Of a DNA stretch of 64,000 nt, positions 1 to 10,287 are shown piece after piece. The notes beneath the pieces are model-generated. The model was not told the DNA's origin. It did not search any database and saw nothing but the letters and a program-made list of their open reading frames with translations. Within the stretch, counting starts at the first letter, position 1, and each line of letters opens with the position of its first letter. Where the stretch lies: positions 1 through 64,000 of the forward strand of contig JAVBQG010000045.1 of NCBI GenBank assembly GCA_031549185.1. The letters run 5' to 3'. This DNA is from JAVBQG01 sp031549185. GTDB taxonomy: Bacteria > Synergistota > Synergistia > Synergistales > Synergistaceae. A program made the translations under genes and the position numbers.

Positions 1-1
1 C

Positions 2-130
2 CGGGTGTTTTCGAGCCTCGACGCTCTTGAGAATCATCTGGTCGATGAGCTTCGAGAACTCGAAAACGCGCCGGAAATTACGAGATCGATTGTCGCTTGG
101 CCGTGGATTATTAATAGCTTAATGATTTAG
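2..130 (+). pseudogene. C-terminal fragment of an IS630-like transposase
   Basis: The only open frame at the left edge runs from the window start to a TAG at 128-130. It encodes about 42 residues, including LENHLVDELRELE and a Trp-rich end (AWPWIINSLM). The closing 'W-x-W-I-I-x-S-L' pattern resembles the end of IS630-family DDE transposases. Everything upstream lies outside the window, so it may be a complete element or a remnant. The family call comes from a short stretch and is tentative. Confidence 0.4.
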
Positions 131-218
131 AATTGGAATAATCTTCCGTTTCGAGATTTTCTCCGCCCTGTTGTTCAAATACTTTTTCTTTTGCTTACAG
201 TCGCCTCATAAATCCATC

Positions 219-271
219 GTGCCCTGTCCTTCGGCTCCGCTCAGGAACCGAGAGTCGAAGGGCACAGGGCC
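219..271. repeat. Imperfect palindromic intergenic element
   Basis: The arm TGCCCTGTCCTTCGGCTC is followed after about 11 nt by a near-complementary arm ending in CGAAGGGCACAGGGC. The pair would form a long imperfect hairpin just downstream of the broken gene at 279-570. It belongs with the other GC-rich palindromes in intergenic gaps of this window (11836-11904, 22954-23039, 42893-43102, 53826-53952). Confidence 0.5.
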
Positions 272-278
272 TGTCTCT

Positions 279-570
279 TCACCGCACGGGCGTATAGTCG
301 ATCTTCGACTCCTCGTCCGTGGCCGCGATCTTGAAGATCACAGGCCGCAGACCGTCGTTGCAGCTGTAGATCGCTATACCCGGCGTCCTGCTCCAGTCCC
401 CGTAGTAGAACAGCCCTTTCGCAGCAGAGCCCCTCCGGCTTCGCGTAGTCGGCGTGGAAAACCTGCCCCGCCACGAGCATCGGACAGGCCCCGAGCCCCG
501 GAGCGCCGTACTCCTTCGCCAGCTCCTCGTCGAACGTGGCCTTGAGCACGGTGATTTTTCATTTTTTCAT
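279..570 (-). pseudogene. Broken TIGR04076-family small protein gene
   Basis: A good ribosome site (AAAGGAG) precedes ATG at 570, but codon 4 is TGA (Met-Lys-Lys-stop-Lys-Ile-Thr-Val). The frame then reads KATFDEELAKEYGAPGLG, ACPMLVAGQVFHADY and AKPEGLC. At about 420 the frame shifts, and the C-terminal part KGLFYYGDWSRTPGIAIYSC, NDGLRPVIFKI ends at 279. TIGR04076 proteins carry roughly twenty residues between 'KPEG-C' and 'G-FYYGDW', so there is an internal deletion as well as the stop. The function of the family is not known to me. The gene should not give an intact product. Confidence 0.75.
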
Positions 571-610
571 TTTTAAGCTCTCCTTTTCTTTGTCAAATGT
601 GTAAAGATTC

Positions 611-1516
611 CTAATCGAACACGTTCGCCAGGCTGTCGATCGACACGCCCTCCTTGGCCGAGCGTAGGCTGTAGTAGATGACCGGGTACATAACGCAGCC
701 GACCGCCTGCGGAAACAGGAGAACGATGTTTGTCAGGAGGATGAGAAGAAGCTGGTCGCGGGGGAAGAAGAGTGCGGCGACGAACGCCGCGGTGCCGGAA
801 AAAATACCGGTTGCGATGGAAATGAGCACGATAAGCCCCAAAACCCTCCAGCGGTAGCCCTTCGTCAACTCGGCGCTGCGCTGGAGGCTCTGGTAGGAAT
901 CCAGATTTTCAACGACGCAGGCCGGTGTCGTGACCGCCCACATGCACATCAGTATCAGTCCCGGAACAACCAGCAGGATCATGCCCACCATTGTGCCGAG
1001 ACCTGTGAGAACGCTGGCCCCTATCAGAGGGCCGAAGCGAGCGGCACTGCGCGAAAGCGATTCTCCGATGGAGGCGCTCTCGCCTCTGAGAACCTTCAGA
1101 ACGGCGTAGGAAACGGCGCCGTAGACGATCAGGTTGAGGATGACGGTGATGATAAAAACGCCGAACGACACCCCCGAAGAACCGCCACGTGTCAAAACCC
1201 GCAAGATCGTCCCCGGTATCCAGGAGACCAGCGTGATGCCGAAGAAAGTCCCCGGACGTCCGAACAGGGTTGAAAGCGTGCGGCTGAAGACGGAGCCGAC
1301 CGAAAATTCCACGCCGGTTCTGTGTGCCGCAACGGAGGCGGGTTCCGCGGCTTTCGGCGGCTCATCGTCCAGCATGGCCATCCGTGCCGCGTCGAGGGTG
1401 GCACGGTATTCCGCGTTCCCTGGGTCGGCGTACATGGTCAACCGGCGGTACGCGGCCTCGACCTCGCTTTTGGTCGCGTCGGGCGAAACCTGTAGAATCT
1501 CGTGTGGCTGCGGCAT
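611..1516 (-). CDS. Membrane protein with degenerate J-like N-terminus
   Basis: The start at 1516 is set by a perfect AAGGAGGGG site just upstream; the longer open frame to 1759 is not supported by one. The 301-residue product begins with about 45 residues reminiscent of a J-domain (HEILQVSPDATKSEVEAAYR) but lacks the HPD motif. A linker and about five to six hydrophobic segments follow. The membrane part resembles the glycerophosphodiester phosphodiesterase membrane-domain/DUF975 type of integral protein. The C-terminus (LRSAKEGVSIDSLANVFD) is repeated almost exactly just upstream of the start. The role is unknown; a J-like module fused to a membrane domain suggests a membrane-associated assembly or stress function, which is inference only. 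Confidence 0.6.
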   Translation of the reverse strand: MPQPHEILQVSPDATKSEVEAAYRRLTMYADPGNAEYRATLDAARMAMLDDEPPKAAEPASVAAHRTGVEFSVGSVFSRTLSTLFGRPGTFFGITLVSWIPGTILRVLTRGGSSGVSFGVFIITVILNLIVYGAVSYAVLKVLRGESASIGESLSRSAARFGPLIGASVLTGLGTMVGMILLVVPGLILMCMWAVTTPACVVENLDSYQSLQRSAELTKGYRWRVLGLIVLISIATGIFSGTAAFVAALFFPRDQLLLILLTNIVLLFPQAVGCVMYPVIYYSLRSAKEGVSIDSLANVFD

Positions 1517-1620
1517 TTCTACCCCTCCTTGTCTGAATCGATCGGACACGTTCGCCATGCTGGCGACAGATATGCCCTCCTTGGCCGAGCGCAGGTATTT
1601 TAAAGCTTCTTCTTGAATCA
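1517..1620 (-). pseudogene. Remnant of a paralogous upstream gene (tail only)
   Basis: Directly upstream of the membrane-protein start, and in the same frame, lies EEALKYLRSAKEGISVASM then ANVSD. This mirrors the C-terminal tail LRSAKEGVSIDSLANVFD of the gene at 611-1516, and the DNA is also clearly similar. The stop expected after the Asp has been lost. This looks like what is left of a tandem paralogue after deletion. Confidence 0.6.
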
Positions 1621-1765
1621 TATGGCAAATACAATGAGAATATCCTCTTTGAACGGAAGACGCCCAAAGGGAATCACTGTTTTTAACGAAGATTAGGCGG
1701 TTCTCTTTACGAGGCATTATACTTGGTAAAGTCACCTTTATAAAAAGGGGATGTGGCAAAATGGC

Positions 1766-1800
1766 GACGCCGGCCCTGGGATCGGGCCGGCGTCTTTTTT
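1766..1800 (+). terminator. Intrinsic terminator hairpin
   Basis: GACGCCGGCC, a short loop and GGCCGGCGTC are followed by TTTTTT on the plus strand. The hairpin sits just downstream of the leftward pssA gene. Read leftward, the stem is preceded by A and followed by a weaker U run, so it may act in both directions. Confidence 0.7.
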
Positions 1801-1837
1801 CGGGAGCAGATCGACGGGTTTGGGGAATCCGTCAAAA

Positions 1838-2578
1838 TTATTCTTCTTCGCGCGCCGTGTCGTCCTCGCTCGAGTCGAGCGCGAGCCATGCGCCCCAGTC
1901 GAAGTGCAGCGGGCCGCTGGCCACGTAGATCGAGATCAGCGCCAGAAACGCCTTGTCCCGCAACGCGACGAAGCACATCGCGGCGATGGTCGTCAGGAGT
2001 ATCGCCTTTCTCCTGTTCACGTTGCCCTTGCGCAGAAGCTTCAGGTTGCCGTAGGGGACGGTGGAGATCATCAGGCAGCCGAGGCCGATCATCGTGGCGA
2101 TCGCCAGGCTCGGCGTCAGCGGAATGCGCGCGATGACGATCGAAGCGAGGCAGAGGCCGCCGGCCGGGATCGGCAGGCCCTGAAAGCCGCCGACCGTGTG
2201 CGTGACGTTGAAGCGCGCCAGGCGCAACACGCCGCAGAGGGCGAAGAACGCGGCGCCGATCGGACCGGTCATGCCGCCCGCCCCGGCGAGAAATTTCGCG
2301 TAGATTAGAAAAGCCGGAGCGGCGCCGAACGACAGGGCGTCCGCCAGACTGTCCAGCTCCTCTCCGAAGGCGCTGCTGCCTCCGAGGCTGCGGGCCACCT
2401 TGCCGTCCATATAGTCGAAGAAAACCGCCATGACGAGCACGAAGGCTGCGGGCACGAAATGCTCGCGGTAGATCAACATCAACGAAAACATACCGCACAA
2501 CACGCTGCCGCTTGTAATCATATTGGGGATGATCTTGCGGAACGGAATTTCCTTAGCGCGCCTTCTGCGCTTGCTCAT
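1838..2578 (-). CDS. pssA: CDP-diacylglycerol-serine O-phosphatidyltransferase
   Basis: This 246-residue integral membrane enzyme would make phosphatidylserine from CDP-diacylglycerol and L-serine. The CDP-alcohol phosphotransferase signature is visible as DGKVARSLGGSSAFGEELDS followed by LAD, carrying the metal-binding Asp residues. Several hydrophobic segments follow. The N-terminus is basic (SKRRRRAKE). The start codon overlaps the end of psd by 4 nt, so the two enzymes are translationally coupled and form a two-step phosphatidylethanolamine pathway. The acidic tail (DSSEDDTAREEE) is unremarkable. Confidence 0.93.
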   Translation of the reverse strand: MSKRRRRAKEIPFRKIIPNMITSGSVLCGMFSLMLIYREHFVPAAFVLVMAVFFDYMDGKVARSLGGSSAFGEELDSLADALSFGAAPAFLIYAKFLAGAGGMTGPIGAAFFALCGVLRLARFNVTHTVGGFQGLPIPAGGLCLASIVIARIPLTPSLAIATMIGLGCLMISTVPYGNLKLLRKGNVNRRKAILLTTIAAMCFVALRDKAFLALISIYVASGPLHFDWGAWLALDSSEDDTAREEE

Positions 2579-3201
2579 CTTCTGACCACTCCTATGATGG
2601 ACTCTCCTGCCCTCACCCGATCGCCGACCTTGACTGCGGAGGTGACATTGGTAGGGAGGTAGATGTCGACTTTCGAGCCGAGCTTAATCATACCATAACG
2701 TTGCCCGCGTGCAAGTGCATTTCCCTTTTTTACGTAACAGACAATTCTGCGCGCCATGATCCCGGCGATCTGCACCAGAGTGGCGCGTCCCTGCCTCGTC
2801 CTGATGCCGACGTAGAAGCGCTCGTTTAGCTCCGAGGCCTTCGGCGCAATCGCGAACCACTTTTTGCCGGGGGCGTAGCGCATATACTCGATCTCGCCGT
2901 CCGTCGGGGCACGGTTCACGTGGACGTCGAGGCCGCTCATGAAGATGCCGATCTTGACGCACGTCCCCGCGTACTCGTCCTGCGCGCCGTCCACGACCTC
3001 GACCACTTTACCGTCCGCGGGGCTGACCCACGCGTCGGGGTCGTCGGGCGCGGTGCGCTCGGGGTCCCGATAGAACCAGAGGGCGAGGGCGAGGGGGAGG
3101 AGTAATATACCCCCCGCGATCGGCGCCACGACATACCATGCGCCCGCCGCCATGAAGGCGAGGGCGAAGATCGTCGGCAGCCCGTCCTTGGCCAGCTTCA
3201 T
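2575..3201 (-). CDS. psd: Phosphatidylserine decarboxylase proenzyme
   Basis: The 208-residue product is of the short form of the family. It decarboxylates phosphatidylserine to phosphatidylethanolamine at the membrane. Two hydrophobic segments near the N-terminus would anchor it. The self-cleavage site is visible as KLGSKVDIYLP near residue 175, where the Gly-Ser bond is cut to make the pyruvoyl group. The conserved 'SPADGKV' segment lies near residue 60. It lies between gyrA (3 nt away) and pssA (4-nt overlap) on the same strand. Confidence 0.92.
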   Translation of the reverse strand: MKLAKDGLPTIFALAFMAAGAWYVVAPIAGGILLLPLALALWFYRDPERTAPDDPDAWVSPADGKVVEVVDGAQDEYAGTCVKIGIFMSGLDVHVNRAPTDGEIEYMRYAPGKKWFAIAPKASELNERFYVGIRTRQGRATLVQIAGIMARRIVCYVKKGNALARGQRYGMIKLGSKVDIYLPTNVTSAVKVGDRVRAGESIIGVVRR

Positions 3202-3204
3202 ACG

Positions 3205-5661
<2,457 letters not shown>

Positions 5662-5812
5662 TCGCAATACCTCCGGGTGGAATATAGGTTCGCAAAAATC
5701 AGGCGACGGGACCTCCGCCGCCTGGGAAATATTTTACTCGTCTATTGTACCACTTGCGCATGGAAAATGGTTTTTCCGCCCGTGGGTCCGGTCGGTGCCG
5801 GTAAAAACAAAG

Positions 5813-5841
5813 GCCGGGCGTCGCTTGCTTGACGACCCGGC
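5813..5841 (-). terminator. Intrinsic terminator of the Lrp-like gene
   Basis: Read leftward, GCCGGGTCGTC, a loop and GACGCCCGGC are followed by CTTTGTTTTT. It lies about 30 nt beyond the stop codon of the regulator at 5873-6340. Confidence 0.75.
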
Positions 5842-5872
5842 TCTTTATCTCTGTGCGTCCGAGGGGTTTTAT

Positions 5873-6340
5873 CTAGGAGTTCAGCGGAAAGAACGGTGTC
5901 AGCACGCGCGAGGAGACGGGCGACGAGAGGACGATCGATGTCGTCGTCTGGCCGTAGTTGCCCATCTGGTTGATGATCTCTTCGAGGTGCCCGACCGATG
6001 CCACCACGACCTTCAGTATGAACCCGTCGGTTCCCGTGAGGTGGTGTCCCTCGACGACTTCCGGGATCGTGCGCGCCATGTCGTCGGCTTCTTTCAACTT
6101 GCCGACGCTCGCCGTTACGCGAATGAACGCGGTGATGGGGAAACCCAGCTTCTCCTGGTTGACGATCGCTCTATATTCTTTGATATAGCCCGCTTCCTCC
6201 ATGCGATGCACGCGTTCCGCGACAGCAGGTGACGAAAGCCCGACCCTTCTGCCTAGCTCGCTGAACGAAATACGTGCATTTTCCTGCAATGCCTTTAAAA
6301 TCTGCCTCCCAATGTCGTCGAGCAATTTGTCTCCCTGCAT
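5873..6340 (-). CDS. Lrp/AsnC-family transcriptional regulator
   Basis: The 155-residue product has the family layout. An N-terminal helix-turn-helix (LKALQENARISFSELGRRVG then LSSPAVAERVHRME, about residues 16-50) is followed by a RAM ligand-binding domain (for example EVVEGHHLTGTDGFILKV). Members bind amino acids and regulate their metabolism. A strong AGGAGG site precedes the ATG. It diverges from the glycerol/BMC run, but the 1 kb gap gives no proof that it controls that run. Confidence 0.9.
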   Translation of the reverse strand: MQGDKLLDDIGRQILKALQENARISFSELGRRVGLSSPAVAERVHRMEEAGYIKEYRAIVNQEKLGFPITAFIRVTASVGKLKEADDMARTIPEVVEGHHLTGTDGFILKVVVASVGHLEEIINQMGNYGQTTTSIVLSSPVSSRVLTPFFPLNS

Positions 6341-7106
6341 TTTCTTCTCCTCCTGTTTGGTGTCGAGAATTTAATCATATTATGTTTGAACTCCTTAAAA
6401 ATCTCTTCTGGCTATGGCTAGACCAAAATACATCAAAAAAAATTGTTATGTATTATTGGTTTCCCTGCTCTCCTCCCTCGATATAATATGTCTCGCGCGG
6501 TGTAAAACTTTTGTTTTTCCTGAAAATTGAAGGAAAACATCAAGAATTGATGATGAGGTCTATATCGCGAGAATTTGAAGCTGGCTCTCCTTGTCCTTAA
6601 AATTATCAGAAATTCTTAAAAAAAGCAAGCTATAAAGCGCGGTTTAGAATGAATATCTGCCATTGTCCGCCAGACTTCGTTCTCTCGGTTGTGAATTGCG
6701 GCGTAAAATATGAAAGTTGCCCCTGAAATTTACAAAGAAAATCTGAAACATATGATGTGACATTTTGGCAGATACTTGCCTCCGCGTTCTTGCTCTTTGC
6801 GTCGGACAAAACGTTGAGTCAGAGCTACGCATTTTTACCTACAAATGTGAATGAATCAAACGTATCATATCTGTGTCAGCGAGGCGCCCGTTCTTGGATT
6901 GTAGTAAAAATATCGGGTTCGTTCGTACCTCTTGCAAAAAGCATGAAAGGCGTTATAGTTCTCTTTAGAGAGTGCGAATTGTGTCACGAGCGATATGTAC
7001 ATGGTTATTTCCTTGCTTCTTTATCGAGTCCGGTTTCCGCGCCGAAGGAGAAGGGGGGATACAGTGATGCTTCCTCTTTTTATTTTTGATTTATTTCCAG
7101 ATAAAT

Positions 7107-7128
7107 TCGGGCGACAGCCCGATTTTGT
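7107..7128 (+). terminator. Possible terminator or attenuator hairpin
   Basis: TCGGGC-GACA-GCCCGA followed by TTTTGTT. The stem is only six base pairs. It lies about 260 nt upstream of glpF and could attenuate a long leader transcript. Confidence 0.4.
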
Positions 7129-7273
7129 TCCTCCAGTAACAGGCAACCGCAAGTGCCAGTCCCTTCATCAGCCGCCTCTTACGTTTCGATCGTTACACCG
7201 GCGATTTTGATCCCCGGCACAGGATGGTTTGTACCTGTACGCCGCGGATCGAGATGCGAATATATCTGTCCTG

Positions 7274-7318
7274 AAACCTGGCCCTCTGATGGGAAGGAGG
7301 GATTTGCGAAAGGACCAG
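7274..7318 (+). promoter_or_regulatory. Nested palindromic leader element upstream of glpF
   Basis: ACCTGG (7274-7279) pairs with CCAGGT (7313-7318), and inside it CCCTC (7280-7284) pairs with GAGGG (7295-7299). This leaves GATGGGAAG-like and ATTTGCGAAAGGA unpaired segments. It could be a structured RNA, but it matches no riboswitch class I recognise. It lies about 70 nt before the glpF start. Confidence 0.35.
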
Positions 7319-7385
7319 GTACGTAAAAAGCGCGGGATTCATCACCATGCAACGCACAATCTTAAATTCTTAGGAGGGTTTTTGC

Positions 7386-8111
7386 ATGTATTCAAATTTA
7401 TTCGGTGAATTTATGGGTACGATGACGCTTTGCGCGTACGGGAACGCAGTCGTCGCGAACATTCTGCTGAAGGACTCCAAGGCGGGTGGCGCCGGTTGGG
7501 TGCACGTCAACTGGGGTTGGTCGTTCGGGCTTATGATGGGCATCTTCACGGCGTGGGCATGCGGCGCACCGCAGGCCGATCTCAACCCGGCCGTCACGAT
7601 CTTCAAGACGATGGCTGGCACCTACAACGTAAGCCAGTGCATCGCGACCTGTATCGCGGAGATCGCCGGCGGTGTGGCGGGAGGCGTAGTCTGCTATCTG
7701 GTCTATCTCAACCACTGGGCTCCGACGGAGGATCCGGGTCTGAAACTGGCCGTGTTCGCGACGGTGCCGGCACGTATGGACAAAGGCGCGAACTTCCTCA
7801 CAGAGGCGATCGCGACGTTCTTCCTGATCTTCGGTATCATGACGATCGTGGCGAAGGGCACAGCACTGCCCGGTTATCTCATCCCCTTCATGATCGGTGG
7901 ACTGCTCTACGCGCTGGGCGCCGGCTTCGGCGGCCCCACCGGCTACGGCATGAACCCGGCCCGTGACCTAGGTCCCCGCATCGCGCACGCGATTCTGCCG
8001 ATCCCCGGCAAGGGCAGCAGCGGATGGGACTATGCGGCGATTCCGATCGCTGGCCCGATCGTGGGCGGCATCGTGGCGTTCTTCGTTTGCCGGGCGCTGG
8101 GACTTGCCTAA
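7386..8111 (+). CDS. glpF: Glycerol uptake facilitator (aquaglyceroporin)
   Basis: A 241-residue channel protein of the MIP family that lets glycerol diffuse across the inner membrane. Both pore motifs are present: LNPAVTIFK near residue 62 and GMNPARDLGPR near residue 190. About six hydrophobic segments fit the fold. An AGGAGG site precedes the ATG. It heads a plus-strand run containing dihydroxyacetone kinase, glycerol kinase and the diol/glycerol dehydratase microcompartment, so its substrate is almost certainly glycerol or a related diol. Confidence 0.93.
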   Translation: MYSNLFGEFMGTMTLCAYGNAVVANILLKDSKAGGAGWVHVNWGWSFGLMMGIFTAWACGAPQADLNPAVTIFKTMAGTYNVSQCIATCIAEIAGGVAGGVVCYLVYLNHWAPTEDPGLKLAVFATVPARMDKGANFLTEAIATFFLIFGIMTIVAKGTALPGYLIPFMIGGLLYALGAGFGGPTGYGMNPARDLGPRIAHAILPIPGKGSSGWDYAAIPIAGPIVGGIVAFFVCRALGLA

Positions 8112-8160
8112 ACCGGAACCCGATTTGCGTCTTGTGTTTTGACCAGGAGGTGGCTTTCAC

Positions 8161-9159
8161 TTGAAAAAGCTGATCAACAAAGTTGACGATGTGGTAACCG
8201 AGTCTCTGGCGGGTATGTATGCCGCGCACGGAGACCTGATCAAACTGTTGCCGAGCGTGAACGGCGTCGTGCGCAAGTGCGCGCCCTGTCCGAAGGTCGC
8301 CGTCGTCTCCGGCGGCGGAAGCGGGCACGAGCCCATGCACGGCGGGTTTGTGGGCTACGGTATGCTCGACGCGGCGTGCCCGGGCGAGGTTTTCACCTCC
8401 CCGGCGCCCGACCAGATGTATGAGGCCGCGAAGGCGGTCGACGGCGGTAAGGGCGTTCTCTTTATCGTCAAGAACTACACCGGCGACGTGATGAACTTCC
8501 AGATGGCGGCGGATTTACTCGCCGGCGAAGGAGTCAAGGTCGAACAGGTCGTCATCGACGACGACGTCGCCGTTCAGGACTCGACCTGGACGGCCGGCCG
8601 CCGCGGCGTCGGCGGGACCGTGCTCACCGAGAAGATCGTCGGTGCCTTAGCCCAGTCCGGCGCGCCTCTCGAAGAGGTCAAGGCGATGTGCGAGAAGTGC
8701 AACGCGAACGTCCGCAGCATGGGCATGGCTCTCACGAGCTGCACCGTGCCGGCCGCCGGCAAGCCGACGTTCGATCTTCCCGGCGACGAGATCGAGATGG
8801 GCGTCGGAATCCACGGCGAGCCGGGCCGCAAACGCATGAAGCAGATGACCTCGGCCGAGGTCGTGAAGATGATGGGCGACGCGATCACGGGCGATTTGCC
8901 CTTCAAGGAGGGCGACGAAGTGCTCGCGTTCGTGAACGGCATGGGCGGGACCCCGCTGATCGAGCTCTACATCGTCTACAACGATCTCAAGAAATATCTC
9001 GACGGCAAGGGCATCACGATCGCGCGCAACCTGGTCGGCAACTATATCACCAGCCTCGACATGCAGGGCTGCTCGATCACTCTGCTCAAGCTGGATAGCC
9101 AGATGAAGGCGCTCTGGGATTATCCGGTGCACACGCCGGCCCTGCGCTGGGGGAAGTAG
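8161..9159 (+). CDS. dhaK: Dihydroxyacetone kinase, substrate-binding subunit
   Basis: The 332-residue product binds dihydroxyacetone for phosphorylation by DhaL. The N-terminal GGGSGHEPMHGG motif is at residues 51-62. His218 within GVGIHGEPG is in the position of the His that forms the covalent hemiaminal with the substrate. The start is TTG, supported by an AGGAGG site 9-10 nt upstream. dhaL follows 9 nt after the stop and dhaM after that, giving a complete PTS-type DhaKLM set as in E. coli. Confidence 0.95.
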   Translation: MKKLINKVDDVVTESLAGMYAAHGDLIKLLPSVNGVVRKCAPCPKVAVVSGGGSGHEPMHGGFVGYGMLDAACPGEVFTSPAPDQMYEAAKAVDGGKGVLFIVKNYTGDVMNFQMAADLLAGEGVKVEQVVIDDDVAVQDSTWTAGRRGVGGTVLTEKIVGALAQSGAPLEEVKAMCEKCNANVRSMGMALTSCTVPAAGKPTFDLPGDEIEMGVGIHGEPGRKRMKQMTSAEVVKMMGDAITGDLPFKEGDEVLAFVNGMGGTPLIELYIVYNDLKKYLDGKGITIARNLVGNYITSLDMQGCSITLLKLDSQMKALWDYPVHTPALRWGK

Positions 9160-9168
9160 GGTCGCCAT

Positions 9169-9798
9169 ATGTCCTTTACCCTTGAAATGGCTCGTGTCGC
9201 GTTGCAAAAACTGAACGCGGTCGCCTTGGAAAAGCGCGAATATCTCACGGATCTCGACTCGGCGATCGGCGACGCGGATCATGGCACGAACATGAGCCGG
9301 GGGATGAATCGCTCCATCGAAAAGATCGACGGCAAGGAGTACACGGACTTCGGGGGCCTCTTCCGGGACGTGGCGATGACGATCATGAGCGCGGTCGGCG
9401 GCTCCGCCGGCCCGCTCTACGGTACCTTCTTCATGAAGATGGGACAGAAGCTGAGCGGCAAGAACGAGGCGACCGTCGCCGAGATGGCCGAGGCGATGAA
9501 CGAGGGTCTCGTCGGCATTATGACGCTCGGGAAGTCGCAGCCCGGAGACAAGACGATGGTCGACGCCCTGGCGCCCGCCGTCGCCGCCCTCCGGGATAAC
9601 GCCGACAAAGGCGACGACGAGGCGTGGAAGGCGGCGACGGACGCGGCGGAGACCGGCATGAAGGAGACGATCCCCATGCTGGCCAGACGCGGCCGCAGCA
9701 GCTATCTCGGCGAGCGCTCCATCGGCCACCAAGATCCCGGCGCCACATCGTCGTTCTACATGATCGGCTGCTTCCGCGACGCGGCTCTGGAGGGCTGA
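9169..9798 (+). CDS. dhaL: Dihydroxyacetone kinase, ADP-binding subunit
   Basis: This 209-residue subunit carries tightly bound ADP, which is rephosphorylated by DhaM and serves as phosphate donor to dihydroxyacetone on DhaK. The metal-nucleotide site is seen as DSAIGDADHGTNM (Asp30, Asp35 and Asp37, His38). A GSAGPLYGTFF segment follows near residue 80. Its length fits DhaL. It sits between dhaK and dhaM with gaps of 9 and 3 nt. Confidence 0.95.
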   Translation: MSFTLEMARVALQKLNAVALEKREYLTDLDSAIGDADHGTNMSRGMNRSIEKIDGKEYTDFGGLFRDVAMTIMSAVGGSAGPLYGTFFMKMGQKLSGKNEATVAEMAEAMNEGLVGIMTLGKSQPGDKTMVDALAPAVAALRDNADKGDDEAWKAATDAAETGMKETIPMLARRGRSSYLGERSIGHQDPGATSSFYMIGCFRDAALEG

Positions 9799-9801
9799 GA
9801 G

Positions 9802-10206
9802 ATGATCGGCGTACTGGTCGTCTCGCACAGCGGCGAGGCGGCGAACGGCATCGCGAAGATCGCCACGGAGATGTCCGGCCACGGCGACGTGCCGGTCGTC
9901 GGTGTGGGCGGCAACGAGACCGGGGGGCTCGGCATCTCGGTGCCGAACGTCTATCAGGCGCTCGTCGACCTGCTCGCCCGCAGCGACGGCGTCCTGCTCG
10001 TCCCCGACATCGGCAGCTCGGTCCTCTCCTCCAGAGGGGCCATCGGAATGCTCTCGCCGGACGATGCGTCGAGGGTCGCGATCGCAAACGCCCCCATACT
10101 GGAGGGTGCCATGCTGGCCGCGATCGAGTCGAGCGCCGGATCGGACCTCGCGACCGTCGCGGATGCGGCCAAAGAGGCGAAGAACCTGGACAAAAGCGAG
10201 CACTAG
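9802..10206 (+). CDS. dhaM: DhaM, EIIA domain-only phosphocarrier
   Basis: A 134-residue protein that passes phosphate from HPr to DhaL. The phosphorylatable His lies in LVVSHSGEAANGI (His9). Only the EIIA-like domain is present; the E. coli DhaM also has HPr and EI-like domains. Phosphate must therefore come from separate EI and HPr proteins encoded elsewhere. A glycerol dehydrogenase to make dihydroxyacetone is not seen in the window. Confidence 0.92.
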   Translation: MIGVLVVSHSGEAANGIAKIATEMSGHGDVPVVGVGGNETGGLGISVPNVYQALVDLLARSDGVLLVPDIGSSVLSSRGAIGMLSPDDASRVAIANAPILEGAMLAAIESSAGSDLATVADAAKEAKNLDKSEH

Positions 10207-10225
10207 CGGATAACCAACACATCGG

Positions 10226-10264
10226 CGGGTCGGGACGGGTGGTTTACCCATCCGTCCCGACCGG
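10226..10264 (+). promoter_or_regulatory. Hairpin in the dhaM-glpK gap
   Basis: GGTCGGGACGGGTGG pairs with CCATCCGTCCCGACC across a 4-5 nt loop, filling most of the 81-nt gap. There is no clear U run, so it is more likely a processing, attenuation or mRNA-stability element than a simple terminator. Confidence 0.5.
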
Positions 10265-10287
10265 GAAATGTCAGGAGGGGTTTTGCT

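Larger units (their letters stand above)
6341..7385. other. Long AT-rich non-coding gap upstream of glpF
   Basis: About 1 kb, clearly richer in A/T than its flanks. Short open frames exist (for example 6757-7089 plus), but none has a convincing ribosome site or recognisable protein. I looked for a cobalamin-riboswitch B12 box, expected before a B12-dependent operon, and found none. The right half contains a small terminator-like hairpin (7107-7122) and a nested palindrome just before glpF (7274-7318), so a long regulated leader is plausible. Confidence 0.5.

Noticed and set aside
559..561. TGA at codon 4 of the TIGR04076-like gene as a selenocysteine codon
   Set aside because: There is no clear SECIS-like hairpin, the family is not known to carry Sec there, and the gene has a second lesion (deletion with frameshift).
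6757..7089. A 110-codon plus-strand frame upstream of glpF
   Set aside because: No ribosome site, no recognisable domain, and cysteine/serine-rich sequence in an A/T-rich non-coding setting.
6341..7385. Cobalamin riboswitch expected upstream of a B12-dependent operon
   Set aside because: No B12 box or GCCACTG-type core could be found in the gap on the plus strand.
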